Source: Streptomyces parvulus
Lineage (GTDB): Bacteria; Actinomycetota; Actinomycetes; Streptomycetales; Streptomycetaceae
DNA length: 64,000 nt
Assembly: GCF_014648855.1 (NCBI RefSeq)
Contig: NZ_BMRX01000019.1
Location: 62,001 to 126,000 of the forward strand
Reading direction: 5' to 3'
In this document: positions 49,432 through 58,520 of the stretch, piece after piece
Layout of the letters: every line of letters begins with the position of its first letter
How positions within the stretch are numbered: the stretch's first letter is position 1
The notes under the pieces: model-generated
What the model was told of the DNA's origin: nothing
Seen by the model: the letters and a program-made list of their open reading frames with translations, nothing else
Database searches by the model: none
Program-made: the position numbers and the translations under genes

Positions 49432-50910
49432 TCAGGCACCGCCCTCCGCGGCCACCCGCACCGTCCGCAGCGCCGGATCGCTCGGGTCCGGGAGGAACAT
49501 CCCGGCGTCCCGGCCGGTGCGCAGATACCGCAGGACCGGCTCGGACAGCCGCTCGCCCGGCAGGACGGCGGGGATGCCGGGCGGATACGGCGTGATCATC
49601 TCCGCCGCGACCCGGCCGGCGGCGTGCTCCAGCGGTACGTCCTCGGTGGGCCCGAAGAACGCGTCCCGGGGCAGCCGCACCTGCGGCATCCGCAGCTCCG
49701 CGGGCGAGGGAACGGCCACCCGCGGACCGGCGTCCAGATCCGGGGCGGCGCCGGCGAGGTCCTTGAGCGCGGCGAGGAGTTCGCCCGCGGTGTCCCGGTC
49801 GTCGCCGTGGGTGAGCTGGGTGCCGATGCGCCGGTGGTCCGTGATGTGGGCGACCACGCCCCGCCGCTCGCGCAGCCAGTCCGCCGCCCGGAAGCCCGTG
49901 ACACCGAGCCCGTCGAGATCGATGATCACGGGCAGCGGATCGAACCCGTGCGCCCGCCCCGGCGCGCAGTATTCGTCGCGGCCGTCCACGTGCATGCCGT
50001 CGATGTCCTCGATCGCCGAGCGGACCTCGGCCGCCAGTTCCAGCGCCCCGCCCATCAGCTCGCGCCCGCGCAGCGCCATCTGCCGCCGCCAGCCGTCCAG
50101 ACCGGCGTAGATCGGCGCCGAGGGGCTGGTGGTGCCGAGCAGGTCGGCCCGCATGCCGAGGAGCTTCGCCGGGACCAGCTCACCCCGCAGGTGGAAGACC
50201 GAGCCCTGCTCGAGCCCACTGCCCATCTTGTGGATGCTGGTCACGCAGATGTCGGCGCCCGCGTCCATCGCCCAGGACGGCAGGTCCGGGTGGAACGGCA
50301 GATGGGCGCCCCACGCCTCGTCGACGATCAGCGGCACCGACCGCCGGTGGCACACCCCGGCCACGGCCCGCAGGTCGGCGCTCGCACCGTACGGCGTCGG
50401 GCTGGTGATCAGGGCGCCCTTGGCGTCGGGGTGGGCGTCGAACGCCTCCTCGAACGCCTCGGCCGACGGCGGGTGGGCCAAGTGCCGCTCGGGGTCCCAG
50501 CAGGGCTCGACCCAGACCGGCTCGACACCCGACAGGATGAGCCCCGACACCACCGCCTTGTGGGCGTCCCGGCCGATCAGCAGCTTCTCGTGCGGCCCCG
50601 CGACCGCCAGCATCGCCGCCTTCACCGACAGGGAACTGCCGCAGGTCGAGAAGAACGTGTGGTCGGCGTGGACGGCGTCCGCCATCAGTTCCTCGGCGTG
50701 CCGGAGCACCCGCCCCCGGGTCAGCCGGTCGTCCAGGCCGCCCGCCGCCAGGACGTCGCCGTAGAACATCGCGTCGCCCAGCACCTCGCGCACCGCGGGA
50801 TCCGCGCCGCGCGCCTGCTTGTGTCCCGGCGGAGTGAAGGACAGCCGGCCCTCGCGGTGGTAGTCGACGAGGGCTTCCAGGACGGGGGCGCGGGTGTGGT
50901 CGACGCTCAT
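49432..50910 (-). CDS. Orn/Lys/Arg decarboxylase-family PLP enzyme
   Basis: 492 aa, fold-type I PLP enzyme of the basic-amino-acid decarboxylase family. The start RLSFTPPGHKQARGADP is the family opening, FFSTCGSSLSVKAAML holds the cofactor-phosphate residues, VDEAWGAHLPFHPDLP is the PLP-Asp motif, and VTSIHKMGSGLEQGS carries the Schiff-base Lys. It would make a polyamine precursor (cadaverine, putrescine or agmatine), or, if the aminotransferase label is right, act on a related amine. MSVDHT is chosen as start. Confidence 0.88.
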   Translation of the reverse strand: MSVDHTRAPVLEALVDYHREGRLSFTPPGHKQARGADPAVREVLGDAMFYGDVLAAGGLDDRLTRGRVLRHAEELMADAVHADHTFFSTCGSSLSVKAAMLAVAGPHEKLLIGRDAHKAVVSGLILSGVEPVWVEPCWDPERHLAHPPSAEAFEEAFDAHPDAKGALITSPTPYGASADLRAVAGVCHRRSVPLIVDEAWGAHLPFHPDLPSWAMDAGADICVTSIHKMGSGLEQGSVFHLRGELVPAKLLGMRADLLGTTSPSAPIYAGLDGWRRQMALRGRELMGGALELAAEVRSAIEDIDGMHVDGRDEYCAPGRAHGFDPLPVIIDLDGLGVTGFRAADWLRERRGVVAHITDHRRIGTQLTHGDDRDTAGELLAALKDLAGAAPDLDAGPRVAVPSPAELRMPQVRLPRDAFFGPTEDVPLEHAAGRVAAEMITPYPPGIPAVLPGERLSEPVLRYLRTGRDAGMFLPDPSDPALRTVRVAAEGGA

Positions 50911-50959
50911 GCGGGGCGGGTTTCCCGGCTCCCGCGGTGTCAATCCGGGCCCGGGTCCG

Positions 50960-51175
50960 CTACCGCGGATGGCGCCCGGGGGTCAGTACCTCGTCCAGCA
51001 CCCGCAGCACGGCCTCGTACGCCACGGCCCGCACGGCGGCCTCCCGGGACGCCTCGGGGTCGGTCGGGCGCAGTTCCGCGCTCCGGTCCCGCCAGGTCCG
51101 CGTCTCCTCCTGCGCGCAGGTCCTCGCCCGGTGCATCCGGCGGAGCAGTTCGTCCGAGTCCACAACATCCGTCAT
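50960..51175 (-). CDS. Hypothetical small helical protein
   Basis: 71 aa, highly charged, predicted mostly helical: SDELLRRMHRARTCAQEETRTW then EASREAAVRAVAYEAVLRVLDEVL. No domain recognised. The amphipathic pattern is better than for competing frames. It sits between the decarboxylase-like gene and the RsbW-like gene, with no evident functional link. Confidence 0.6.
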   Translation of the reverse strand: MTDVVDSDELLRRMHRARTCAQEETRTWRDRSAELRPTDPEASREAAVRAVAYEAVLRVLDEVLTPGRHPR

Positions 51176-51342
51176 GTACTCCGCGTACCCGCGTACGGCG
51201 CCCGGATGGCCGTTGGGCCGTAAGGAGGGCCCGAGGTTTGTCCCCGCGGGCGCCGGTCAGCCGGAAGGTACGGGTCCGCACGGCGCCCACCGAGGCGCGG
51301 GGCCCCGACGAAGGCACATGCCACCGATGAGGGAGCGGACGT

Positions 51343-51771
51343 ATGCGTGACCGGCACACGACCGAGACCGTCGCGGAGCGGTACGCCGCGGACCACTACC
51401 GGCCCGCCGACGCCCGCCAGGCGGTCGAGCGCGCCGTCGCCGGGCGGCGGGACGCCGACGGCACCCCGCGCTACGACGCGGCGGCCCTGTCCGACGCGGT
51501 GCTCGTCGCCTCCGAGCTGACCACCAACGCGATCCTGCACGGCGGCGGCATCACCGACTTCCGGGTCGACCTCGTGGGCCCCGGTGTGCGCCTTTCCGTG
51601 AGCGACCGCAGCCACGACCTGCCGGTGGCCGTCCCCCCGACGGACGACCGGGGCCGCCGCCGGGTCGGCGGCCGGGGCTGGCCGATCGTCTGCCGGCTGG
51701 CCCACGACGTGCGCGTGGCAGATCTTCCGGCCGGCGGCAAGTGCATCACGGTGCTCGTTCCGCTGTCCTGA
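51343..51771 (+). CDS. RsbW-like ATP-binding anti-sigma/kinase protein
   Basis: 142 aa GHKL ATPase: LVASELTTNAILHGGG is the N-box, VSDRSHDLP is the G1-like Asp region, and VGGRGWPIVCRLAHDV is the G2-like box. It has the size and motif set of single-domain anti-sigma kinases. The SigM-like gene starts 173 bp downstream on the same strand, which points to a cognate pair (inference). Second such pair in the window after the one at 16 kb. Confidence 0.85.
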   Translation: MRDRHTTETVAERYAADHYRPADARQAVERAVAGRRDADGTPRYDAAALSDAVLVASELTTNAILHGGGITDFRVDLVGPGVRLSVSDRSHDLPVAVPPTDDRGRRRVGGRGWPIVCRLAHDVRVADLPAGGKCITVLVPLS

Positions 51772-51944
51772 GTACTTTTCGTTAAGCGGAGTTTGTTCCA
51801 CCGGGTGAGGGGCAGTCGCAAGTTCGTGCTTCGGACCGGAGGCGCAGCGGCGGGAGCGGTATGCCGCCAGCCCTCCGGATCGCTCCGGACGGGCGCCGTT
51901 CCCGCGGCAAGTCCCCTGAGACCACCGTTCAGGAGCGAATCCGC

Positions 51945-52778
51945 ATGCTCGTTGAAACGCCCACCACACGTCCCGAGACCCCCGCCGCCAACCGCCGCCG
52001 GCACGACGACGCCCCCGACACGATGGAGCGCTTCGGCCGCCTCGCAGCCCTGCCGGACGGCCCCGAGCGGGAGGCCCTGCGGGACGAGCTCGTCACCGCG
52101 TGGCTGCCCATGGCCCACCGCATCGCCGGCCGGTTCCGGGACCGCGGCGAGTCCCTGGAGGACCTGCGCCAGGTCGCCGCGCTCGGCCTGGTGAAGGCCA
52201 TCGACCGCTTCGACCCGGAGCGGGGAGCCTTCGAGAGTTACGCCGTGCCCACCATCACCGGCGAGGTCAAGCGCCACTTCCGGGACCGGATGTGGGCCCT
52301 GCGGGTGCCGCGCCGCGTCCAGGAGCTGCGCAACAAGGTCCGGGTGGCGCGCCGCGAACTCACCCAGGCCCCGGGCAGCCCCGAGCCCTCGGTGGCGGCC
52401 CTCGCCGCCCACACCGGCCTCACCGAGGACGAGGTGACTGCCGGCATGGAGGCCCTGGAGAGCTTCAGCACCCTGTCGCTGGACGCCGAGCTGTCGGCCG
52501 GCGACGACGGCTACAGCCTCGCCGACACGCTCGGCGCGGCCGACGGCTCGTACGACACCGTGATCGACCGGGAGTCCGCCAAGAGCGGCCTGCGCAGGCT
52601 GCCCGAACGGGAGCGCGCCATCCTCTACATGCGCTTCTTCGAGGACATGACGCAGAGCCGTATAGCCGACCAGCTGGGCATCTCGCAGATGCACGTCTCG
52701 CGCCTCATCAGCCGCAGCTGCGCCCGCGTGCGCGACGAGGCGATGGGCGAGCGCACCGGCCGGCCCCCGCAGAACTGA
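51945..52778 (+). CDS. sigM: SigB/SigF-group sigma factor (SigM-like)
   Basis: 277 aa. Region 2: GESLEDLRQVAALGLVKAIDRFDPERG; region 3: VPRRVQELRNKVRVARRELTQ; region 4: RERAILYMRFFEDMTQSRIADQLGISQMHVSRLI. ATG 51945 has AGGAG 8-9 nt upstream; a longer in-frame start at 51861 lacks coding character. Its naming as SigM is from recalled gene order. It is about 35 kb from the SigL-like gene and 8 kb from the stressosome operon, so its anti-sigma partner may lie in either place. Confidence 0.85.
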   Translation: MLVETPTTRPETPAANRRRHDDAPDTMERFGRLAALPDGPEREALRDELVTAWLPMAHRIAGRFRDRGESLEDLRQVAALGLVKAIDRFDPERGAFESYAVPTITGEVKRHFRDRMWALRVPRRVQELRNKVRVARRELTQAPGSPEPSVAALAAHTGLTEDEVTAGMEALESFSTLSLDAELSAGDDGYSLADTLGAADGSYDTVIDRESAKSGLRRLPERERAILYMRFFEDMTQSRIADQLGISQMHVSRLISRSCARVRDEAMGERTGRPPQN

Positions 52779-52836
52779 CCGCAGCCACGAGGGCGCCGTC
52801 GCGGCCGTGGCCGCGCGGGCCGGAGGAGGACCCCAG

Positions 52837-53097
52837 ATGCTGATGCCCCACCCCGCGGTGCTGCGCGCCCTCGTCGACCGGTACGAGGCGGCGACGGCGA
52901 GCGAGCCCCTCGACGCCGCCGGCGGGCCGGGCCCCGAGGCGCGCGACCTGGAGTACACGCTCTGCGTGTCGACCGGTACGCGCGACGTACGGGCCGCCCT
53001 GGAGACCGCCCGCCGCCTGCTCGCGGCGAGCGCGCCGGCCGGGTCCGCGGCGACCGGCCCGGGGCCCCTCGCCGAACCCGCGGGAGCGGCCTGCTGA
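52837..53097 (+). CDS. DUF5133-like small protein
   Basis: 86 aa. The N-terminus MLMPHPAVLRALVDRYEA resembles the DUF5133 family, small actinomycete proteins of unknown function; the middle holds LEYTLCVSTGTRDVRAALETARRLLA. ATG 52837 is preceded by GGAGGAGGA. It is 58 bp after the SigM-like gene and may be co-transcribed with it, ending at a strong hairpin. Confidence 0.75.
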   Translation: MLMPHPAVLRALVDRYEAATASEPLDAAGGPGPEARDLEYTLCVSTGTRDVRAALETARRLLAASAPAGSAATGPGPLAEPAGAAC

Positions 53098-53129
53098 CCC
53101 GGCACGGGACGCCGGGGAGGGCGTGAACT

Positions 53130-53164
53130 CCGGCCCGCACACCGCTGGGCGGTGTGCGGGCCGG
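53130..53164 (+). terminator. Terminator of the sigma/DUF5133 transcript
   Basis: Perfect 15-bp stem CCGGCCCGCACACCG / CGGTGTGCGGGCCGG with a 5-nt loop, starting 33 nt after the DUF5133-like stop. Confidence 0.85.
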
Positions 53165-53324
53165 TCCATGTCCGGGCCGGGCGGCCGCCGGCCTCCGGAC
53201 CGCGTCCGGCCACCGCTCCCCGCCGGCCCGGGCGGGCATCGGCCGGCGATCGGGCGACACGGACCGAATCGCCTGCGTGCGGGGCCGATGGCGGGGCATG
53301 CGGAGTCCGGGAGGGGAGGTCCAC

Positions 53325-54158
53325 ATGAACGCACGAGTCATGGCACGCACCGGCCGCGGCACAGTCCGCGGCGCCGCGAACGGATCGGCCGCCGAAGGGG
53401 CGGCGAGGGCGGGTCTCACCGCACGCGGAGTCATCTACCTGCTGGTCGGCGTCCTGGCCCTGCAGATAGCCTTCGGCACCGGGAACCGCGAGGCGGACCG
53501 GGGCGGCGCCCTGGAGGAGATCGCGGACAAGCCGTTCGGCGCCGTCATGCTGTGGGCGCTCGGCATCGGCCTCGTCGGCATGGCGCTGTGGCGGCTGTCC
53601 GAGGCGGCCTTCGGCGCCACCGGCAAGGACGGCCACAAGGCCAAGAAGCGGCTGCCGGCCGCCGCCCGCTGCGTCTTCTACGCCTTCGTCGCCTACTCCG
53701 TGCTGGCCTTCGCGGCCGGCGCGGGCGGCAGCGGCTCCAGCGACCAGCAGTCCCGGGACGTCACGCGCAAGGTTCTGGAGATGCCCGCCGGGCAGTGGGT
53801 CGTGGGGCTGGCCGGCGCCGGCATCGTCGTCGCCGGGGTGGTGATCGCCGTACAGGCCATCCGCCGCAGCTACCACAAGAAGCTGAAGCTCGGGGCTCTC
53901 AGCTCCCGGGCTCGGACCCTGCTCGACGTCACCGGCGTCGGCGGGGGAGTGGCCCGCGGAGCGGTGTTCGCGGCGGCGGGCGCCTTCGCCGTGCGGGCCG
54001 CCGTCGACTATCGGCCCGACCAGGCCAAGGGCCTCGACGACACCCTCCGCTCCTTCGCCCAGACCCCCCTCGGGCCCTGGCTCCTGGCTCTCGTAGCCGC
54101 GGGTCTGGTGCTGTTCGGGGTCTTCTCGTTCGCGCTCGCCCGGTGGCGCCGGGTCTGA
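53325..54158 (+). CDS. DUF1206-family membrane protein
   Basis: 277 aa with six transmembrane helices in three repeated helical pairs: RAGLTARGVIYLLVGVLALQIAF, LPAAARCVFYAFVAYSVLAFA, and GGGVARGAVFAAAGAFAVRAAVDY. The third repeat carries the LDDTLRSFAQTPLGPWLLALVAAGL block seen in the first. Function of DUF1206 is unknown. ATG 53325 is selected for GGGAGGGGAGGT upstream. Confidence 0.9.
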   Translation: MNARVMARTGRGTVRGAANGSAAEGAARAGLTARGVIYLLVGVLALQIAFGTGNREADRGGALEEIADKPFGAVMLWALGIGLVGMALWRLSEAAFGATGKDGHKAKKRLPAAARCVFYAFVAYSVLAFAAGAGGSGSSDQQSRDVTRKVLEMPAGQWVVGLAGAGIVVAGVVIAVQAIRRSYHKKLKLGALSSRARTLLDVTGVGGGVARGAVFAAAGAFAVRAAVDYRPDQAKGLDDTLRSFAQTPLGPWLLALVAAGLVLFGVFSFALARWRRV

Positions 54159-54186
54159 GCCGGGCACCACGGGGAACACGGGGCGA

Positions 54187-54621
54187 ATGAACGAACACGA
54201 GATTCCTCCGCCGGACGGACGTCCCGTGGACGTCTACCTCGACCTCCTGCGCGTTCGCATGCCGAACGACGACTACCAGCTGCTGCTCAGCGTGGTGGAA
54301 CCGGTCCTCCAGGCGATCGACGAGCAGCAGATGCCGACCATCGACTTCTCCCTGGACGGCGACAACGCCGAGGCACTGCCCCAGGAGATCAGGGACGAGG
54401 CCGCCCTGGTCATCGCCACCGCCGTCACCGGGCGGCTGGACAACGAAGTCGTCGAGATCAGCACCGACGAGACCGGCCCCGTCCGGGTCGTCACCGACGC
54501 GACCACCGCCTCCGACCCCGAACGGCTCGGCGAGATAGCCGACTACCTGAAGGAACGCCACCGGCAGAACGAGGAACTGCGCGGCATCGCCGAGGCGAGC
54601 GGTCTGCCCAGCGACTTCTGA
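54187..54621 (+). CDS. Hypothetical acidic protein
   Basis: 144 aa, not recognised. It is rich in Asp/Glu (about 20 percent) with amphipathic helices (DDYQLLLSVVEPVLQAIDEQQM; PERLGEIADYLKERHRQNEELRG) and no hydrophobic segment. It lies 28 bp after the DUF1206 gene on the same strand, so it may be co-expressed, and is tail-to-tail with the FUSC gene. Confidence 0.65.
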   Translation: MNEHEIPPPDGRPVDVYLDLLRVRMPNDDYQLLLSVVEPVLQAIDEQQMPTIDFSLDGDNAEALPQEIRDEAALVIATAVTGRLDNEVVEISTDETGPVRVVTDATTASDPERLGEIADYLKERHRQNEELRGIAEASGLPSDF

Positions 54622-54639
54622 CCGCCCGGCCAGGACCGC

Positions 54640-56898
54640 TCAGCGCTGCGGGGTCTTCACGGCCACACCCAGCGGCCGGGCGAGGCCGACCACGGCCTCG
54701 TCCAGCCGCTCCAGGTGCCGCAGCACCCGGCCGGTGATCCTGCCGTACCGGGGTGTCCCGGCGGCGTACGGCTCCAGCAGCGAGGCGATGCTGGGGCCGG
54801 TCTCCACCTCGGTCGCCTTGTCGTCGTCCTCGACGTGGGCGGCGATCGCCTCGATGTTGCGCACCGTGCGCCGCACCGCTCCGCGCAGCCTCGGGTCGGC
54901 GGCGATCGACGGATGCGTGGGCAGCAGCTCCGCCGTCGCGGCCAGTGACCGGGCGTGGTAGGCGCAGGTCTCCAGCAGCGCGACCACGTACTGCGCCGTG
55001 TTGCGCCGGGAGCGCAGCGGGGTGATCGGGTGGGTGAGCGGCTGCACGGCGGCCCGCAGGTCGCCCAGCGCCTGGTCCAGCTCCCGCGCCGTGTCCAGGA
55101 GGTCCGCCGCGGGACCACCGCTGAGCTGGTCGACGGCGCCCTCGGTGACGTCGGTGAGCCGCTCCAGCACCGTCCCCAGCAGTTCGTTCGTCCGCCGGTC
55201 GGTCCGTATCGGCAGTACCAGCGCCGCCGCGACGATCCCGCACGCCGCCCCCAGCGCGGTCTCCTCCACCCGCAGCAGCAGCACCGACATGCTGTACGTG
55301 TGCAGCAGGGTGTAGAGCAGGCCCAGCATCGCCGTGACGAAGAACGACATGAGCGTGTACGACAGCGGCGCCGTGTAGAACATCGCGAAGATCAGCACCA
55401 GGACGAGTGCGAACGCCGTCCAGGTGTGGTTGCCGACCAGACCCGCCAGCACGATGCCGGCCACCACCCCCAGCACGGTGCCCAGCAGCCGCCGGTAGCC
55501 CTTGACCAGGATCTCGCCGGTGGAGGCGGTGTTGATGAAGACGATCCAGCAGGTGAGGACCGCCCAGTACCAGCGCTGCGTGGACAGGAACTCGCCGCCC
55601 ACGATGGCCAGTGAGGACCCCACCGCCACCTGCACCGCGGCCCGCGTGGTGGGCCGCCGGAGCCCGGTCGGCTCCTCCTCGGCCGCGGCCTCCTCGCCGG
55701 CGTCGATGGCGGCGTCCTCGGCGTCCAGCTCCTCCCGGGACCTGGCCGTCGCGGGGGAGTCGTCCGACTCGTCCTGCGGCCCGTCCAGGGCGATCCGCAG
55801 GCCCATGACCGCACGCGCGCTCTCACCGATGCCGCGGAAGACGTCCTGGACGGCCGGGGTCGCCTCGGGCAGGTTCTCCTCGTCCCGGTAGCCCAGGAGC
55901 CGGTTGCGCAGGTGCGACAGACCCGTCCCGCGCGCCTCGGCGGGCGGCTTCAGCACCAGTGTGCGCAGCGCCCCCAGGTCCCGGCGCAGTATGTCCGTCG
56001 CCTCGCCCGGCGCGGGCGAGTGGCCGACGGCGGGCGCGGGAGCCCCCGGCAGGTGCAGGGTCAGGGTGTCCGCCCGCTCGGCGCTGCGCGCGGTCAGCAG
56101 CAGCAGGCCGAGCCGTTCAGCGGCGATCTCCGCGTCCGCGATGCGCCGCTGCACCAGCCGCGCGGTGGACTCGTCGGGCGTGCCCTCCTCCAGCCGGGAC
56201 TGGATCATCAGCGCGGTCTCGTGCAGCCGCGCGGTGCCCTCGCGCAACCGCTCCAGCGTCTTCTCGATCTCGTCGGGGCCCGCGTCGAGCAGTTCCTCCT
56301 GCACGGCGATCAGCTGCGCCAGCCGGGCGCGGAAGGCCTGCCGCAGGCGTCGCAGGATCCAGGCCGGCGTCGCGGGCACGACCCCGAAGCGCACCACGGC
56401 ACTGGACGCGAACGCCACCGCGACGGCGCTCCACAGCGCCGGCAGCCCCGACACCTTCGCGCCGACGAACAGCGACACGAAGTAGACCTGGAAGCCGATC
56501 AGCCCCAGCGCCGTGCCGCGGTCGCCGAACCGGCGGACGAAGACCGCGCAGAAGATCAGCACCACGAAGACCGCGTCGCCCAGCACCACTCGTGAGGCCA
56601 GCAGCGCACTGAGCGAGACCGAGGCGAGGGCGACGGGCAGCCCCAGCGCCAGGGTCACGGCCTGCGGGCGCAGCTCCTTCTCCCGGATGGCGAACGTGGC
56701 GACCATCGCCGCAATGGCGCCCGCCACCAGGTGCTCGACGTCCACGCCGAGCGCGGCGAGCACGGCGAGCGTCAGTGCGATGGCGCCCACCGTCCGCAGG
56801 CCCGCCGTCAGCCGCAGCAGCCCGGGATCGGACGCGGCGACGGCGCCCCGCAGCCGTGTCCGCACCGAGCGCCTCGCTGCCTTCACGCCGCCGTACAC
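54640..56898 (-). CDS. FUSC-family inner-membrane transporter
   Basis: 752 aa. Two membrane blocks of the FUSC/aromatic-acid-exporter family (about 30-170 and 405-560), each with five to six transmembrane helices (AGAIAAMVATFAIREKELRP; WYWAVLTCWIVFINTASTGEILVKGYRRLLGTVLGVVAGI), with soluble helical segments after each block. An acidic stretch EELDAEDAAIDAGEEAAAEEE lies before the second block. It is expected to export aromatic acids or similar compounds. GTG 56898 is adjacent to GGGAGA; GTG 56886 is an alternative start. Confidence 0.88.
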   Translation of the reverse strand: MYGGVKAARRSVRTRLRGAVAASDPGLLRLTAGLRTVGAIALTLAVLAALGVDVEHLVAGAIAAMVATFAIREKELRPQAVTLALGLPVALASVSLSALLASRVVLGDAVFVVLIFCAVFVRRFGDRGTALGLIGFQVYFVSLFVGAKVSGLPALWSAVAVAFASSAVVRFGVVPATPAWILRRLRQAFRARLAQLIAVQEELLDAGPDEIEKTLERLREGTARLHETALMIQSRLEEGTPDESTARLVQRRIADAEIAAERLGLLLLTARSAERADTLTLHLPGAPAPAVGHSPAPGEATDILRRDLGALRTLVLKPPAEARGTGLSHLRNRLLGYRDEENLPEATPAVQDVFRGIGESARAVMGLRIALDGPQDESDDSPATARSREELDAEDAAIDAGEEAAAEEEPTGLRRPTTRAAVQVAVGSSLAIVGGEFLSTQRWYWAVLTCWIVFINTASTGEILVKGYRRLLGTVLGVVAGIVLAGLVGNHTWTAFALVLVLIFAMFYTAPLSYTLMSFFVTAMLGLLYTLLHTYSMSVLLLRVEETALGAACGIVAAALVLPIRTDRRTNELLGTVLERLTDVTEGAVDQLSGGPAADLLDTARELDQALGDLRAAVQPLTHPITPLRSRRNTAQYVVALLETCAYHARSLAATAELLPTHPSIAADPRLRGAVRRTVRNIEAIAAHVEDDDKATEVETGPSIASLLEPYAAGTPRYGRITGRVLRHLERLDEAVVGLARPLGVAVKTPQR

Positions 56899-56986
56899 TC
56901 TCCCGATTCACAGCCGACTCCCGGCCGGTTCACGCCGAGATCCACTTCTCAGCATGTCATGCCGAGAGCCGGTTTCGGCCACGGGG

Positions 56987-58357
56987 TCAACGCGACGCCG
57001 CGCCCTCCACGCGCTCCCGCACCTGTTCCGGGCTGAGATAGGCGTCGGTGTACTCGAAGTCCCGGAGCTTGGCCGGTTTGCGGGCCTGGAAACCGGTGCG
57101 CACGAAGTCGTCGCCGGCCACCGCGTTGATCGCCCAGTTGGCCGCCACCCGGGCCTTGGCCACCCCCGTGCGCAGCGCCGACCAGTGGTAGCCGCGGGCC
57201 ACCGCCTGGGCCGGCAGGCCCTTCAGCTCGATGCCGAGCGGCTTGGAGACGGCGTCGGTGCCGCCGAGGTCGACCACGAGACCGAGGTCCTTGTGCACGT
57301 ACGGCCGCATCGGCTGGTTGCGCAGGGTGGCGATGAGGTTCTCGGCGACGTGCCGGCCCTGCCGCATCGCGTGCTGGGCGGTGGGCGGGCAGACGGCTCC
57401 GTCCTGGCCCTTGGCGAGGTCGGGCACCGCCGCGGAGTCGCCCAGCGCGAACACGCCGTCGTGGTCCGGCAGGCACATCTCGGCGGTGACCGCGAGCCGT
57501 CCCTTGACCGTCTCCGCGCCGAGCGTGGCGATCAGCGGGCTCGCCACCACGCCCGCCGTCCAGATCAGCGTGCGGGTCGGCACCACCCGGCCGTCCGTGA
57601 AGGTGACCTCCTCCGGGCCCGCCTTGGCGATGGACACGCCCAGGGAGATCTCGATGCCGCGCCGGGCGAGGACCTCCTGCGCGTCCCGCCCCAGCTTCTC
57701 GCCCAGCTCGGGCATCAGCTTCGGCGCGATGTCGATCAGGTGCCACTTGATCAGGCTCGGGTCGAGCCGGTTGTAGCGCTTGACGGCCGCGTGCGTGAGC
57801 CGCTGGAGGCAGGCCGCGGTCTCGGTGCCGGCGTAACCGCCGCCGACCACCACGTACTGCAGCCGGGAGGCGCGCTCGACCGGGTCCTGGCTGGCGTCGG
57901 CGAGATCCAGCTGGGAGATGACGTGGTCGCGCACGTACGCCGCCTCCGCCAGCGTCTTCATGCCGAACGCATGGTCGGTGAGCCCCGGGATGTCGAAGGT
58001 GCGGGTGATGCTTCCGGGCGCGAGGACGATGTAGTCGTAGGGCTCGTTGACGATCTGGTCGGTGATGGTGCGCACCACGCAGACCTTCGCCTTGAGGTCC
58101 ACGCCGATGGCGCCGCCCGGGATGATCCGGGTGCGGTAGCGGCTGCTGCGGCGCAGCGAGAGCGCGATCGACTGGGGGGTCAGCACCCCGGAGGCGACCT
58201 GGGGGAGCAACGGCAGGTAGAGCTGGTAGGAGAACGGTGTCACCAAGGTGATGTCGGCCTCGCCGGGAGCGAGCTTCCGCTCCAGCCGGCGGACGCACTC
58301 CACGCCGGCGAAACCTGCGCCGACCACCAGAATCCTGGGTCGTGTCACGGTGTTCAT
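56987..58357 (-). CDS. Type II NADH dehydrogenase-like flavoprotein
   Basis: 456 aa. FAD motif VVGAGFAGVECVRRL near the N-terminus and NAD motif VVVGGGYAGTETA near the middle, with the second FAD site GVFALGDSAAVPD. NDH-2-like enzymes pass electrons from NADH to menaquinone without proton pumping. The amphipathic C-terminal membrane anchor is present but short. It sits upstream of the FUSC gene on the same strand and downstream of the stressosome operon; no direct functional link is evident. Confidence 0.9.
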   Translation of the reverse strand: MNTVTRPRILVVGAGFAGVECVRRLERKLAPGEADITLVTPFSYQLYLPLLPQVASGVLTPQSIALSLRRSSRYRTRIIPGGAIGVDLKAKVCVVRTITDQIVNEPYDYIVLAPGSITRTFDIPGLTDHAFGMKTLAEAAYVRDHVISQLDLADASQDPVERASRLQYVVVGGGYAGTETAACLQRLTHAAVKRYNRLDPSLIKWHLIDIAPKLMPELGEKLGRDAQEVLARRGIEISLGVSIAKAGPEEVTFTDGRVVPTRTLIWTAGVVASPLIATLGAETVKGRLAVTAEMCLPDHDGVFALGDSAAVPDLAKGQDGAVCPPTAQHAMRQGRHVAENLIATLRNQPMRPYVHKDLGLVVDLGGTDAVSKPLGIELKGLPAQAVARGYHWSALRTGVAKARVAANWAINAVAGDDFVRTGFQARKPAKLRDFEYTDAYLSPEQVRERVEGAASR

Positions 58358-58520
58358 CCCTTTCTGCGGCTTCGGACGGTCTGCCGCGAACGCCCTTCGC
58401 CTGCCCCTGGATCGCTGCTTCGCACCTCGTCGATCCCATCGCGCCCGCGCCGGTCCGGCCAGCCGGGTGCGGCAGGCGGGTAGACCGGGGGGGTGCGGGG
58501 GCGGGGGCGGCGGCGCCGGG

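Noticed and set aside
51772..51944. Possible SigB-type promoter upstream of the SigM-like gene (GTTAAG...GGGTGA)
   Set aside because: The -10 lacks the conserved TAY and the -35 spacing is 17, outside the expected range; not strong enough.
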